The notes below the pieces were generated by a model. It saw only the letters and a program-made list of their open reading frames with translations. It was not told the DNA's origin and made no database searches. The position numbers were made by a program, and so were the translations under genes. A DNA stretch of 64,000 bases from BOG-908 sp965198855 (GTDB lineage Bacteria; Pseudomonadota; Alphaproteobacteria; Acetobacterales; Acetobacteraceae), in contig CBDAPZ010000001.1 in the NCBI GenBank assembly GCA_965198855.1, positions 1 to 64,000 of the forward strand. Reading direction: 5' to 3'. Below, piece after piece: positions 9,019 through 17,046 of the stretch (position 1 is its first letter; every line of letters begins with the position of its first letter).

Positions 9019-9351
9019 ATGCTGACGAGGACCGCGATCTACGAGGGCGCGCTCGAACCTGGTACGGACGACGACGAGTTCTTCACGGCGGTGCGCGAGA
9101 CGCTGGAGCCGATCTGGCGCACATTCCCGGAAGTGTTGGACGTGCGCGTGCACCGGGTACGAGATGCCGATCCCGGTGCGATTCCCATCATCATGATCCT
9201 GGAAATGGATTTCGCGGATCGTGCTAGCCTGGATCGGTCGCTTGCCTCGGACGTCAAAGAGCGATCACACACATTGACGCTGCAGGTGTTGAAACCGTTT
9301 AAAGGCCGCTTCTTCCATCTTGTCGCGGAGGCGCACTCGGTCTCGGCCTGA
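9019..9351 (+). CDS. Small conserved-looking protein of unknown function
   Basis: 110 residues, starting at an ATG eight bases after AAGGAG. The composition is that of a soluble alpha/beta protein (FFTAVRETLEPIWRTFPEV, IPIIMILEMDFADRASLDRSLA). The alternation of a helix with hydrophobic strands, and the closing phrase RFFHLVAE, are compatible with a dimeric ferredoxin-like (ABM/EthD-type) fold. That is only a guess from pattern. It stands alone in an accessory region. I do not recognise the family with certainty. Confidence 0.6.
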   Translation: MLTRTAIYEGALEPGTDDDEFFTAVRETLEPIWRTFPEVLDVRVHRVRDADPGAIPIIMILEMDFADRASLDRSLASDVKERSHTLTLQVLKPFKGRFFHLVAEAHSVSA

Positions 9352-9505
9352 GCCGGCCGAAAACGGAATGGCCGTCTGACGGTGACAATCGGCCATATGC
9401 GCGTGACTTAGGCAACAACTAAGCCGTTAAAAGTAATGCTCTCGCCAGGCGTTGCATAAGTCTTGGCTCATGCATCAAATGGCGATGGTCAGTTTGCGAT
9501 GCGCC

Positions 9506-9778
9506 TTAGGCTGGTTCGCTAAAGACATGAGGGAAATGATGTCGATCCCCCTCGTCAGTGCGGCAGGGCACCTTAGCGGCGTAAACGATTGTGTCGGTTG
9601 GCCGATAAGCCTTGTCGTGCATTTCCACCTCAGCCCCTTCATATGCGCCCAAGTGGAAATGGTCGTTCCGCTCGCTCAGGTCTTGTAGCCCCTGGACAAG
9701 TCGATCGCGCCCAAGTTCATTTACCCAGATTCCAAGCCCTCCCGCTGCGGTCATATTCATAGTGATTCGTGGCTTCAA
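9506..9778 (-). CDS. Small Imm32-like protein
   Basis: 90 residues, probably starting at TTG (9778), eight bases after GAGGAG; an internal ATG at 9760 is the alternative. The segment RDRLVQGLQDLSERNDHFHLGAYEGAEVEM resembles the compact 'leucine-rich helix, HxHL' pattern of Imm32-type proteins, predicted immunity proteins of polymorphic toxin systems. No toxin gene is seen beside it. If the assignment is right, it is an orphan immunity gene. Otherwise it is an unknown small protein. Confidence 0.45.
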   Translation of the reverse strand: MKPRITMNMTAAGGLGIWVNELGRDRLVQGLQDLSERNDHFHLGAYEGAEVEMHDKAYRPTDTIVYAAKVPCRTDEGDRHHFPHVFSEPA

Positions 9779-9883
9779 GGTGTTGCTCCTCGAAAGCGCT
9801 GCTCCTCAAGAGTATCGCGAGAGGTCGAACTCGGCAAATTAGGAGCTAATATCGAGAGGCTTTCGCGGTGCATAATTCATGAC

Positions 9884-10357
9884 TTATGGAGCAGAGAAGC
9901 CGGACTTAAGCGCCCATCTCACAATGTGGGTTCCAAACAAGAACGCAGTGCCGAAGAAGGTTACTATTGTGATCAAAAGGATTGCTAGTTCCTTGTGATT
10001 TGGCTCAACTGGGTCAACAACATCGAAGCCCTTCTTAGACCCCATCTTCTTACGAACAACATAAGCTTTCGGAATGACGACGATGAGTGCTAGAACACTT
10101 GGTAGGAAGAGCATGAACGCGAGCCGCATACTCATAGCTTCTGCCATATTCATGTAGCGATAGCTCCACTTATTGCTTGTCTGGTATATGTAGCCGTACG
10201 CCGGGTCGGGCGACATGGGACATTGAACCATGTATAGACAGAAAAGAAATCCTTTCGCAGCGACACTCGACACTACCAATTCGAGCAGGATAGACGACGC
10301 ATAGCGTCTAAATTTCATCAACTTAGGTCTGGAGTCCTGCGTCATTGAATAACTCAT
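9884..10357 (-). CDS. Small inner-membrane protein of unknown function
   Basis: About 157 residues from the ATG at 10357 (MSYSMTQ); a TTG at 10384 would add nine residues. Three hydrophobic segments are visible: ILLELVVSSVAAKGFLFCLYMV, LAFMLFLPSVLALIVVIP and AILLITIVTFFGTAFLFGTHIV. A basic loop (KAYVVRKKMGSKKG) predicts a cytoplasmic side. The codon usage and G+C are noticeably lower than in the neighbours, which suggests recent acquisition. No family was recognised. Confidence 0.6.
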   Translation of the reverse strand: MSYSMTQDSRPKLMKFRRYASSILLELVVSSVAAKGFLFCLYMVQCPMSPDPAYGYIYQTSNKWSYRYMNMAEAMSMRLAFMLFLPSVLALIVVIPKAYVVRKKMGSKKGFDVVDPVEPNHKELAILLITIVTFFGTAFLFGTHIVRWALKSGFSAP

Positions 10358-10490
10358 TATTTTGTGCCTAAAGCGCAAATCCAAAGAGCTTGCGTGAAAC
10401 AGCTTAAATCGTCTTCATTAAACGATCAGCGTGGTGGCCGCTTTCCAGGTTGTCAAACCTCCTTCCATAAGCGTTGACGTCTGAGCGAGC

Positions 10491-10596
10491 GTAGCCCGCA
10501 TTGGTCTTGGGCGATGCGAGACGACCGTGCGTCCAACGGCCCTGATTGCAACGGCTTCGACTGAGACCCGCATCGCCTAAGAGCGATACGGGCTAC
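10491..10596. repeat. MITE-like element with 31-bp imperfect terminal inverted repeats
   Basis: The left arm 10491-10521 (gtagcccgcattggtcttgg...) and the complement of the right arm 10566-10596 (gtagcccgtatcgctcttag...) agree at most of 31 positions, with identical outer octamers gtagcccg. About 44 non-coding bases lie between them. The layout is that of a miniature inverted-repeat element, or of an IS reduced to its ends. No target duplication is obvious. Confidence 0.65.
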
Positions 10597-10811
10597 TTGC
10601 TGTTAGACCGCGCCTTCATCCCTAAGCCACGGTGTTTCGGAACGCGCGGCTCTCTCGGCCTCGTCTGCCGATGCATAGATGCCCCCGCCAGAGAGTGTGG
10701 TCCAGTAGACTGACCCGAGGTCAGTTACCTCGCCTTCCTCTTGGAAACGTTGCCCGTCAGCAGCGCGCGCAAGGCTGTCACGACTGGCCTTCGCCAATGG
10801 TGGAATAGCGA

Positions 10812-11003
10812 ATGAGAAACGCATATCCGCTATCTGCCATTCACGACAAATGGGCGAAGGCCGTGGAAGCTGAGGGCGTCGGCCTATTCGCACCGATCTT
10901 TCTGGCCGACCAGCCTTCCTCCAGCACCTACACGCAACGGACGCTGGGATGGGCGCCGAGCCACCCTGGATTGCTGGAGGACCTGGAGAACATCGAGCCT
11001 TGA
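10812..11003 (+). pseudogene. C-terminal fragment of an extended-SDR/NAD-epimerase-like oxidoreductase
   Basis: The plus strand encodes IHDKWAKAVEAEGVGLF, then SSSTYTQRTLGWAPSHPGLLEDL and a stop. The S-x-x-T-x-x-x-LGW-P-x-x-PGLLxDL ending is characteristic of NAD(P)-binding extended SDRs. The Rossmann domain and catalytic region are missing upstream. An open frame on the opposite strand (10603-10824, containing GSVYWTTLSGGGIYASADEAE) could be a small unrelated gene, but I could not support it. The remaining bases to 11242 hold nothing recognisable. Confidence 0.5.
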
Positions 11004-11242
11004 CAGAAAGATTCCATTGCTCGGAGCCTGCTTGCCGCTTCGGGTGTTTGGCTGGATGTCCACTCTGGAGTGCAAATATACGTCCGGTCTCGTTGACGCA
11101 GAGATGACTTCTTCTCCAAAGTTGATGGTCATGCACGGCTCAACCCGTTCCGTTTAGGACCTTCAGGCCGCTCCTAGAACCCAGCTCAATTAAAGAGAAA
11201 GTTCATCGTGGTGCGCATTCCCCGCCCGTCTTCAGGCCGGCC

Positions 11243-11620
11243 TTAAGGTGCTTGGGTCACAAAGTTAAGCTCCAACGTGACTCCGTTGGGGTCTTTGATA
11301 AATACTTGGGTCACCCCATCTACCAGTGTGTTGATCATCGCGAACTCGATTTGGGCTTGCTCGAGCCTCAAAATAACGGATGCCATATCGTCGCAATCGA
11401 TGGCGACGTGATCGACTGGGCCGCGGGTGTTTCCTTCCGGTGCCAATTCGCGCAAATGGATAATTGGTTTATTCCGCTGATCCAAGAGCCAATTGCGTGG
11501 AAAGCCGTTCACCTCCTCTGCGCCGTCATAACGCAAACCAAGTATGTCTGTGTAGAAGCGGACTGTCGCTGCTATGTCGGTCGTCCGAATATTGACGTGA
11601 TTTAAGCCGCGAACAGACAT
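11243..11620 (-). CDS. VOC-superfamily protein (glyoxalase/dioxygenase fold)
   Basis: 125 residues in the vicinal-oxygen-chelate fold: the opening GLNHVNIRTTDIAATVRFYTDI and closing IKDPNGVTLELNF motifs are diagnostic. The putative metal ligands are His in LNHVNI, His in PVDHVAI and Glu in VTLELNF. The start at 11620 is chosen over an upstream ATG (11650) because GGGAG lies eight bases before it and it avoids overlapping the upstream SDR. It is the last gene of a leftward group (TIM barrel, broken SDR, SDR, VOC), which suggests catabolism of a small carbonyl or cyclic substrate. The substrate is unknown. Confidence 0.82.
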   Translation of the reverse strand: MSVRGLNHVNIRTTDIAATVRFYTDILGLRYDGAEEVNGFPRNWLLDQRNKPIIHLRELAPEGNTRGPVDHVAIDCDDMASVILRLEQAQIEFAMINTLVDGVTQVFIKDPNGVTLELNFVTQAP

Positions 11621-11639
11621 GCAAGATACTCCCTGTTCC

Positions 11640-12449
11640 TCAAGCAGCACCGGATGTGGCCGTGGCAGGCTTCATGCCTGCTGCCATCGCGATCAGCGCT
11701 TCCCGACGCGGCATCGACTGCAGATGCTCGAACATTTGCCGATAATGTTCGCTGCTGACGAAGGTCGGACCCTGACGCAAATTGGCAAGCGCCAGTGCTG
11801 CCACGTCTTCTGCTTTCATGAGATACTTTATCGTCGCGGGATCGACGCCGCTCTTGGCAGCCGCTTCGGATTCGGTGGCACCAGGGCAAAGCGTCAACAC
11901 GTCGATACCATCTGGCCGCAGCTCCGCCCATAGCGCCTCGCCCAGCGCTTTCACCAAAGCCTTACTCGATGAATAGGCGGCCGAATACGGACAGCCGATC
12001 AATCCCTCCACCGAGCTCGTCAGGATGATCCCGCCACGACCGCGCGCCCGCAGACGCGGGATGAAGGCACGGGTAAGCTGCAGCGGCACGTGGCAGTTTA
12101 CCATCAGCATCTCGGTCATTGCGGCGGGATCATTGCCGGCATGATCGCCCTTCATGGCGAACCCCGCATTGCTGACGATCAGCCCGACATCAAGCCCCGA
12201 TGCGGCATCGGCGATGGCTTCGCACGCATTGGGCCGCGAGAGGTCGATCTGGCAGTTGTTGACGCGGACGCCGTGCTGCGCGCGCATTGTATGCGCGAGG
12301 TCCTCAAGCCGGTCGAGGCGCCGCGCCACGAGCAGCAGGTCTAATCCCCTTGCGCCGAGCGCCTCGGCAAAAGCGCGGCCGATGCCCGATGATGCGCCGG
12401 TGACGATCGCGGCTGGTCCATAGTGGGTGCGGAAATCGGGCTCACTCAT
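11640..12449 (-). CDS. Short-chain dehydrogenase/reductase (SDR)
   Basis: A 269-residue classical SDR: the cofactor motif TGASSGIGRAF (about 18-28), NNAG-like SNAG, catalytic Ser in LTSSVEG and the YSSSK active site (Tyr/Lys, about 160-164). PGATES follows as the usual P-G region. The Arg-rich segment LVARRLDRLEDL after beta-2 favours NADP(H). The ATG at 12449 is preferred; an open frame continues upstream only because it runs into a broken SDR. It is co-transcribed with the VOC protein downstream (19-base gap). The substrate is unknown. Confidence 0.85.
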   Translation of the reverse strand: MSEPDFRTHYGPAAIVTGASSGIGRAFAEALGARGLDLLLVARRLDRLEDLAHTMRAQHGVRVNNCQIDLSRPNACEAIADAASGLDVGLIVSNAGFAMKGDHAGNDPAAMTEMLMVNCHVPLQLTRAFIPRLRARGRGGIILTSSVEGLIGCPYSAAYSSSKALVKALGEALWAELRPDGIDVLTLCPGATESEAAAKSGVDPATIKYLMKAEDVAALALANLRQGPTFVSSEHYRQMFEHLQSMPRREALIAMAAGMKPATATSGAA

Positions 12450-12660
12450 GCAGCACTCATCGCGGCGAGTAGTCCGCCATCGACCTTGATGTCGGAACCG
12501 GACAGGAACGAGGCGCCGGGCGAGCACAGGAACAGCGCGACCGATGCGACTTCGTCTGCCATCCCGTAGCGGCCGAGCGGCGTCACCGTCAGCATTCGAT
12601 CCATCCGGCGCCAGCACCTGTGACGATGGCCAGTCGCGAACCTGCGGGTGTGCCGGTCAT
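12446..12660 (-). pseudogene. SDR (FabG-like) reduced by a large internal deletion
   Basis: The first 19 residues (MTGTPAGSRLAIVTGAGAG, the start and half of the cofactor motif) begin at 12660. They overlap the stop of the TIM-barrel gene as ATGA. After this, in a shifted frame, comes LGRYGMADEVASVALFLCSP and GSDIKVDGG, the C-terminal portion of a classical SDR. Roughly 170 residues with the active site are missing. The junction is near 12605. The gene is certainly dead, but its ends still show the original translational coupling in the operon. Confidence 0.85.
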
Positions 12661-13490
12661 GGCGCCTGCTTCTCTGCCAATTTGTCACCGAGCAGCCGGT
12701 GCATCGCGGCGACGCATTTGGCGAGCCGCTCGCGCGGGCCGATACCGGCTTCCGCTTCGCTGCGCAGCGGAACCTCCAGGGCATAGACACGATCGACAGG
12801 CAGCACGGCTAAGAGCTCGCGCAAACCGAGTTCGCCTTCGCCCGGAACCATCCGCTCGAACATCGACTCCTCGAAATAGCTCTTGATCCGCGGCACGCGC
12901 GGCGCATCACAGACCTGGATGTAGTCAATCATTGTGGGATCGATCTGTGCGATGTCATCTGGCCCCGACCCCGAGCGGACAAGGTGCATGGTGTCGATCA
13001 GCAGCCGGAAATCCAATCGGCCGACATGGCGCAAAGCGGCCAAGGCCGTCGGCAGGTCGGCGACCGTCAAAGACGGTGCCAACTCTGTCGTAGTGACAAA
13101 GCCGCGGTCTGCCGCCATCTCTGCCATTATGCCAAATTGATCAAACGACCGGCCCAGATCGGGATCCATGCTGACCGTGTTGATCCGCGTGACGCCCAGC
13201 TCATGAAAGATATCGAGGTCCGCCGCATAGTCGCGTGCGTTACCGCCCGGCCGGATGGTCAGCCCCTCTCCGAGGGAAATCGTGACACCAGTATCATGCA
13301 TCGCGGCGATCATCTCACGCCGAAGGATTCGGTCGTCGCGTAGCGAGAAGGGCGCATAGCCATGCGGGTTATAGCCGAGGCCGGTCAGCCCCGTGGAGAT
13401 GTGCTGGCAGCCAAGATCGGCGGCAAGGCGCACGAACGCCACTGGCGGCAGCCCAAACACACTGATGTTCTCGATCCCGAGTGCGGCCAA
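12657..13490 (-). CDS. Sugar-phosphate isomerase/epimerase-like TIM-barrel protein
   Basis: 277 residues of the AP-endonuclease-2/xylose-isomerase-like superfamily. Metal-binding candidates sit at barrel strand ends: TELAPSLT (Glu), LLIDTMHLVRSG (Asp and His), IQVCDAP (Asp) and ALEVPLRS (Glu). It probably isomerises or epimerises a keto-sugar or lactone-like compound, but the substrate cannot be read. The start is a TTG at 13490 preceded by GGAG; no nearby ATG fits better. It is the first gene of a leftward operon whose second gene (an SDR) is deleted. Downstream SDR and VOC genes are intact. Confidence 0.8.
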   Translation of the reverse strand: MAALGIENISVFGLPPVAFVRLAADLGCQHISTGLTGLGYNPHGYAPFSLRDDRILRREMIAAMHDTGVTISLGEGLTIRPGGNARDYAADLDIFHELGVTRINTVSMDPDLGRSFDQFGIMAEMAADRGFVTTTELAPSLTVADLPTALAALRHVGRLDFRLLIDTMHLVRSGSGPDDIAQIDPTMIDYIQVCDAPRVPRIKSYFEESMFERMVPGEGELGLRELLAVLPVDRVYALEVPLRSEAEAGIGPRERLAKCVAAMHRLLGDKLAEKQAP

Positions 13491-13574
13491 TGTTGTTTTC
13501 TCCCCAAGCGCATCTGTTGTATCTTCATGCGGGCAAGCCGGATCGCCTGATTAGAACGAGATGCAGACTTTCTG

Positions 13575-13725
13575 TGCTTCGCAGGCATGTCCGAGCCGCA
13601 TACCCCCGTCAACAGGTTGCGGAGATGACGTCGTCGTCGCCGCAGCTTGGATAGGGTAGTTCCACGATTTCGATCTGACCGACGCCACGGTAGATTGCAG
13701 CTTTATAGCGGTCGCGAATCACCAT
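13575..13725 (-). pseudogene. N-terminal fragment of a zinc-dependent alcohol dehydrogenase
   Basis: From the ATG at 13725 the minus strand encodes KAAIYRGVGQIEIVELPYPS, the typical opening strands of MDR/GroES-type dehydrogenases. After a frame change of one base comes LLTGVCGSDMP, the catalytic-zinc Cys motif. Similarity ends immediately after, so about 300 residues including the Rossmann domain are lost. The rest of the gap 13491-13882 holds nothing else recognisable. Confidence 0.75.
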
Positions 13726-13882
13726 GTGCTCCACATGTCCTGCCTATTTTGCTTTTGCACTCGTCCCTCGACGCGCGGCCTTGAAGTAGCCGCTGCATTT
13801 TCAAAGAATAAGCTCTAGCGACGGGTCATCGCAGCACAAGCTAAATCACCATCGATTTTTAGACATCATCCTCGAGATCTGG

Positions 13883-14770
13883 CTATGGCTGGGTGGCCTC
13901 CTTCTGATCTGTCTGACGAGAAAAGGTGCTTGGCGCGTGACCTGTGATTTGTCGGAAGGCGTAGGAGAAGCTCGAAGGCGAGCTGAAGCCCATGTCATAA
14001 GCGACAGCCTTCACGCTACTCCCCTTTTCCAGCAACTGCTTGGCAACCTGTATTCTGAGGTTCGCGACATGCGCACCTAGCGAGATACCGCGGCTAGCGC
14101 GAAATCCCCGCGAAATCTGGCGCACGGACAGCCCGCAGAGGACCGCCAGCTCCGTTAGTGTCGGTGCGCAAGCCTGCTCCTGCAACCGTTCGTCGATGAG
14201 GCGGAGGTGCCGCGGCGACAGCGTGCCGATGACGGGTTGTTCTGCGTTGCTGCGATAGTAGCGCTCCAGCATCACTGCGATTTGCACCGCGAGGGCTTCG
14301 CTCACTACATCGCTGCCGAAGCCAGGATGGCGCGCTTCTTCTCCCAACCCAATGAGCAGGCTGCCAATGGCAGCACTTGGGATATCGATGCAGGCTTCCA
14401 GACGTCGGTCACTCCAGCTTGGCTCGTGCTCGAGCCAGCCCTTGAGGCGTTCCAGTGACAGGTGGCAGATGATGGCATTCTGTTGGCCAATGCCGCTTCG
14501 TATTCGCAAAGTCTCACGCGGAGGCAGCAGGAACAGTCTGCCAGGCCGCTCATAGCGATCTGGGGGCCACCGGTCGGCGAAACACAGGACTGATCCGGCC
14601 AGCCGCTCATTCAGGCTCAGGTCGAGCCTGTAGAAACTCTCTTCCCGCAAGGCATGGTTGGCGGGGCTCACGAGATCAAACGACAAAACCTGTACGGTGG
14701 TCGCAGGCAGGCAAAGTTGTGCTACCAGCGTCGTTCTACCGAGCGAGGATACATGCACATTGTTCATCAT
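13883..14770 (-). CDS. AraC-family transcriptional regulator
   Basis: 295 residues. The C-terminal hundred carry the double helix-turn-helix of AraC/XylS proteins (LTELAVLCGLSVRQISRGFRASRG, then VKAVAYDMGFSSPSSFSYAFRQITGHAPSTF). The N-terminal 180 residues form a ligand/oligomerisation domain without a clear family. The ATG pair at 14770/14767 overlaps the end of a broken RND gene. Which genes it controls is unclear, since its neighbours on both sides are fragments. Confidence 0.88.
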   Translation of the reverse strand: MMNNVHVSSLGRTTLVAQLCLPATTVQVLSFDLVSPANHALREESFYRLDLSLNERLAGSVLCFADRWPPDRYERPGRLFLLPPRETLRIRSGIGQQNAIICHLSLERLKGWLEHEPSWSDRRLEACIDIPSAAIGSLLIGLGEEARHPGFGSDVVSEALAVQIAVMLERYYRSNAEQPVIGTLSPRHLRLIDERLQEQACAPTLTELAVLCGLSVRQISRGFRASRGISLGAHVANLRIQVAKQLLEKGSSVKAVAYDMGFSSPSSFSYAFRQITGHAPSTFSRQTDQKEATQP

Positions 14771-14818
14771 GCGATGATAGCATTACGCCGATTGAAAGAG
14801 GTGGCCTCAGTTACGATT

Positions 14819-15021
14819 TTACGCTGATATCGGTGTAACTTGCGGAATGAGAGCGTTATGTCCGCCGCCGCACCAGACGGCAGCAACGATAGGGATCTTG
14901 AGCGGCGGAAAAACCCCGTCGGCGTCCGCACCGCCGCCCTCCCGCCGAATAGCAGGATCAGGATCGCCAGAGCGATGAAGGTGAGCGGGCGCCGGAGCGC
15001 TACCAGAACGATTGCATTCAT
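14819..15021 (-). pseudogene. N-terminal fragment of an RND efflux permease
   Basis: The fragment starts MNAIVLVALRRPLTFIALAI, then LILLFGG, the first transmembrane helix of HAE1/CzcA-type pumps. After a frameshift near 14910 it continues with PLKIPIVAAVW, the usual 'FPxIxxPVVxVxxxY' stretch. Over 950 residues are missing. It overlaps the preceding RpiR fragment by four bases. Confidence 0.75.
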
Positions 15022-15347
15022 GCAGCGCCATCTCGGCCGGCGATCTTCTTGCGCAGATCACTCAATCGCTGCAGCGAGGCCATGGCGGCTTTGCGGTTGG
15101 CAGCGGCCAGCCCGAGGATCAGCGCGTCGAGCGCCATCAGCGTCGCACCGTAAAGTGCAACGCGCTCTACCTGCCCACGCTGCACGCACAGGACCACCGT
15201 GGCGGATTCCGCCAACGCCGACTCTGCATCGTCGGTGACGAGCACAAGCCTCAGGCGAAGATGACGGGCTTCGGCAATGACCGCGAGTACTTCGCGATAC
15301 GGACGCCCATAAGCGAGCACCAGCAAACCTTCGCGATGCAGCAACAT
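15018..15347 (-). pseudogene. C-terminal SIS-domain fragment of a MurR/RpiR-family regulator
   Basis: About 109 residues. LVLAYGRPYREVLAVIAEA, LVLVTDDAESALAESA and DALILGLAAANRKAAMASLQRL match the sugar-isomerase domain of MurR/RpiR regulators. The helix-turn-helix domain and the first half of SIS are absent. An ATG at 15347 keeps the frame open, so a truncated product is possible but would not bind DNA. Confidence 0.7.
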
Positions 15348-16143
15348 AGATCATAACGAGCGTCTATGCATAATCGATGCGTGCCTTGGTGAAAAGTTTC
15401 AACAGCTGCGCAAATCGCCACGATAACAAGCTGCAAAGGGCCTGACGGCCTGGACGAGAGTTTCGGACGGATCCGATCGCGTCCAGGCCAAGCACTTAGG
15501 CCTACCCCAAAAGCCAGCTCACTCGCCGTAAAAAGTCAACACTCTTCATTTCAATCGCCATATACTGCGACGCAGTCATTTGCGACAGACCGCATTGGTC
15601 GGGCCCGCAGTTAAGCGCAATCCGAACAATTTAGGGCGTTACTGCCGAACCTGTGGAAGATAGATCAGAGATTGAAAGACCGCGTAGCCACCGGCGTTGT
15701 TTACGAAGGAGCGGGTGCCATCCATGTCGCGCGCCCGGCACGACATCATTCTGAGCGAGGGCTCGATTGTGACGCCTAAACTTCTGAACACGCGTGGATC
15801 GGATTGACCGTGCGCAGTCGCTCAAGATCAACGATCAATGTCCCGTAGCAGCATCCTTTGACCCACGCCCAATCGCCGATACCCACAACCCGGATGCCCG
15901 ACCCGGGCGACCATTCTGCTTTGTTCTTCATCAACCCAGAACGTGATCGTCCAGGACGAAGGTCAAGCTTCACAGATTTTGAGCACCGTTTCGATCACTA
16001 TCGACAATCTCGGCGGACTCACAAACAGGTTTGTTTAATCAATGGACCAGGAGGACTGTATTTCAAGAATCGATCGCCCACTTCCAGTGCATGTTCCAAT
16101 GCTGAAGCCGGATCAATGAACAGCGGGATACCCCGGTCGAGTT
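15348..16143. other. Gene-poor stretch with fragments and a hairpin
   Basis: It contains a perfect 10-bp inverted repeat ggcctggacg (15447-15456) / cgtccaggcc (15480-15489) and an ISL3 transposase fragment (15776-15910, listed separately). It also has a minus-strand open end (about 16036-16137) encoding LFIDPASALEHALEVGDRFL and PPGPLIKQTCL before a stop. The last resembles the C-terminus of a real protein that I cannot name. Nothing here is an intact gene. Confidence 0.45.
15776..15910 (-). pseudogene. ISL3-family transposase fragment
   Basis: The minus strand encodes VVGIGDWAWVKGCCYGTLIV followed by DLERLRTVN. This corresponds to the first catalytic-Asp block of ISL3 transposases (consensus GxDDWAxxKGxxYGTxxxDLE). 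The second D of the DD pair is Gly-Asp here (GIGDWAW). Only about 40 residues remain, with no terminal repeats recognised. Confidence 0.65.
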
Positions 16144-17046
16144 TCAATGCAAGCCGATTTTGAGCACCTCCCGCGCGGATGTCCAGGCACTCTTGCCATA
16201 ACGGCTATTATCGAGCGGCTCCAACTTGCCACGACCGCTTGCCATATCGCGGAGATACTGCATGCCCTGCCAGGCAGGGAATATGGCGTCACTGCGCGGG
16301 GTCATCGCACGGGCAACACGGATCACCAGGCTCAGCAGCCCAATGCCACCGGCGCGCCACAATCCGAATCTCACTCCGGTGAGTTCCGTCATGATCCCTG
16401 CCAACTGGCGCGGGCTTACACTGTCGCCGGCAATGCGGAGGAACCGCGGCGCTGTGGTATCGAGAGCGGCCACCGCAACATAGTCTGCCACGTCGTCCTT
16501 GGTGGTGAAGTCGAGCTGTTGGTCTGCATTGCCCCAGTACAGAACCTTGCGCCGCTTGTGCAGAATTATGGGGGCTTGGCCCGTCAGCAGATCGGCGAAG
16601 GCGCCGTTTAGCACCGACGTGGCCCTGATCGGCGCTCCGTCGATCCGCTCCATGAACATCCGACGCACGTCCAGGTTCCGGTTGTCGCCCGGCCGCGTCC
16701 TGGTAAAATCGAGCGAGTAGTCGGATGGAATAAACCTTGCGACGCCTGCTGTAACCGCTGAATCGAGCAGCTTACCTTGCATGTCGATCATCACGGGATG
16801 CAGGCCGTTAAGAGCGGAAACGACGCAGGAGGAACCTTCGCACGCGGCCGTCAGTTCGGCGGGTTCGTCGTAGTTTACGTCGAGCAAGGTCGCGCCTGTT
16901 CCTTCAAGGTGTGCGCGCATCGCGGTCGAACTGCCTCGCCGTACGAGTGCCCGGAACGATACCCCTTTGCGCCCCAACGCGGTAGCGATCCGGCTGCCCA
17001 GATCACCCGTGCTGCCTGCGAGGACAATGAGATGATCGCTTCTCAT
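16144..17046 (-). CDS. NmrA-like NAD(P)-binding protein (atypical SDR)
   Basis: A 300-residue protein opening with LIVLAGSTGDLGSRIATALG, the GxxGxxG Rossmann motif of NmrA/isoflavone-reductase-like SDRs. ARFIPSDYSLDFTRT follows near residue 107, with the position usually held by the F-PSxF motif of this group. It lacks the YxxxK pair, so it may be a redox sensor or an NADPH-dependent reductase. Its ATG overlaps the stop of the epoxide hydrolase upstream by four bases, so the two are co-translated, presumably under the divergent LysR regulator. Confidence 0.82.
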   Translation of the reverse strand: MRSDHLIVLAGSTGDLGSRIATALGRKGVSFRALVRRGSSTAMRAHLEGTGATLLDVNYDEPAELTAACEGSSCVVSALNGLHPVMIDMQGKLLDSAVTAGVARFIPSDYSLDFTRTRPGDNRNLDVRRMFMERIDGAPIRATSVLNGAFADLLTGQAPIILHKRRKVLYWGNADQQLDFTTKDDVADYVAVAALDTTAPRFLRIAGDSVSPRQLAGIMTELTGVRFGLWRAGGIGLLSLVIRVARAMTPRSDAIFPAWQGMQYLRDMASGRGKLEPLDNSRYGKSAWTSAREVLKIGLH

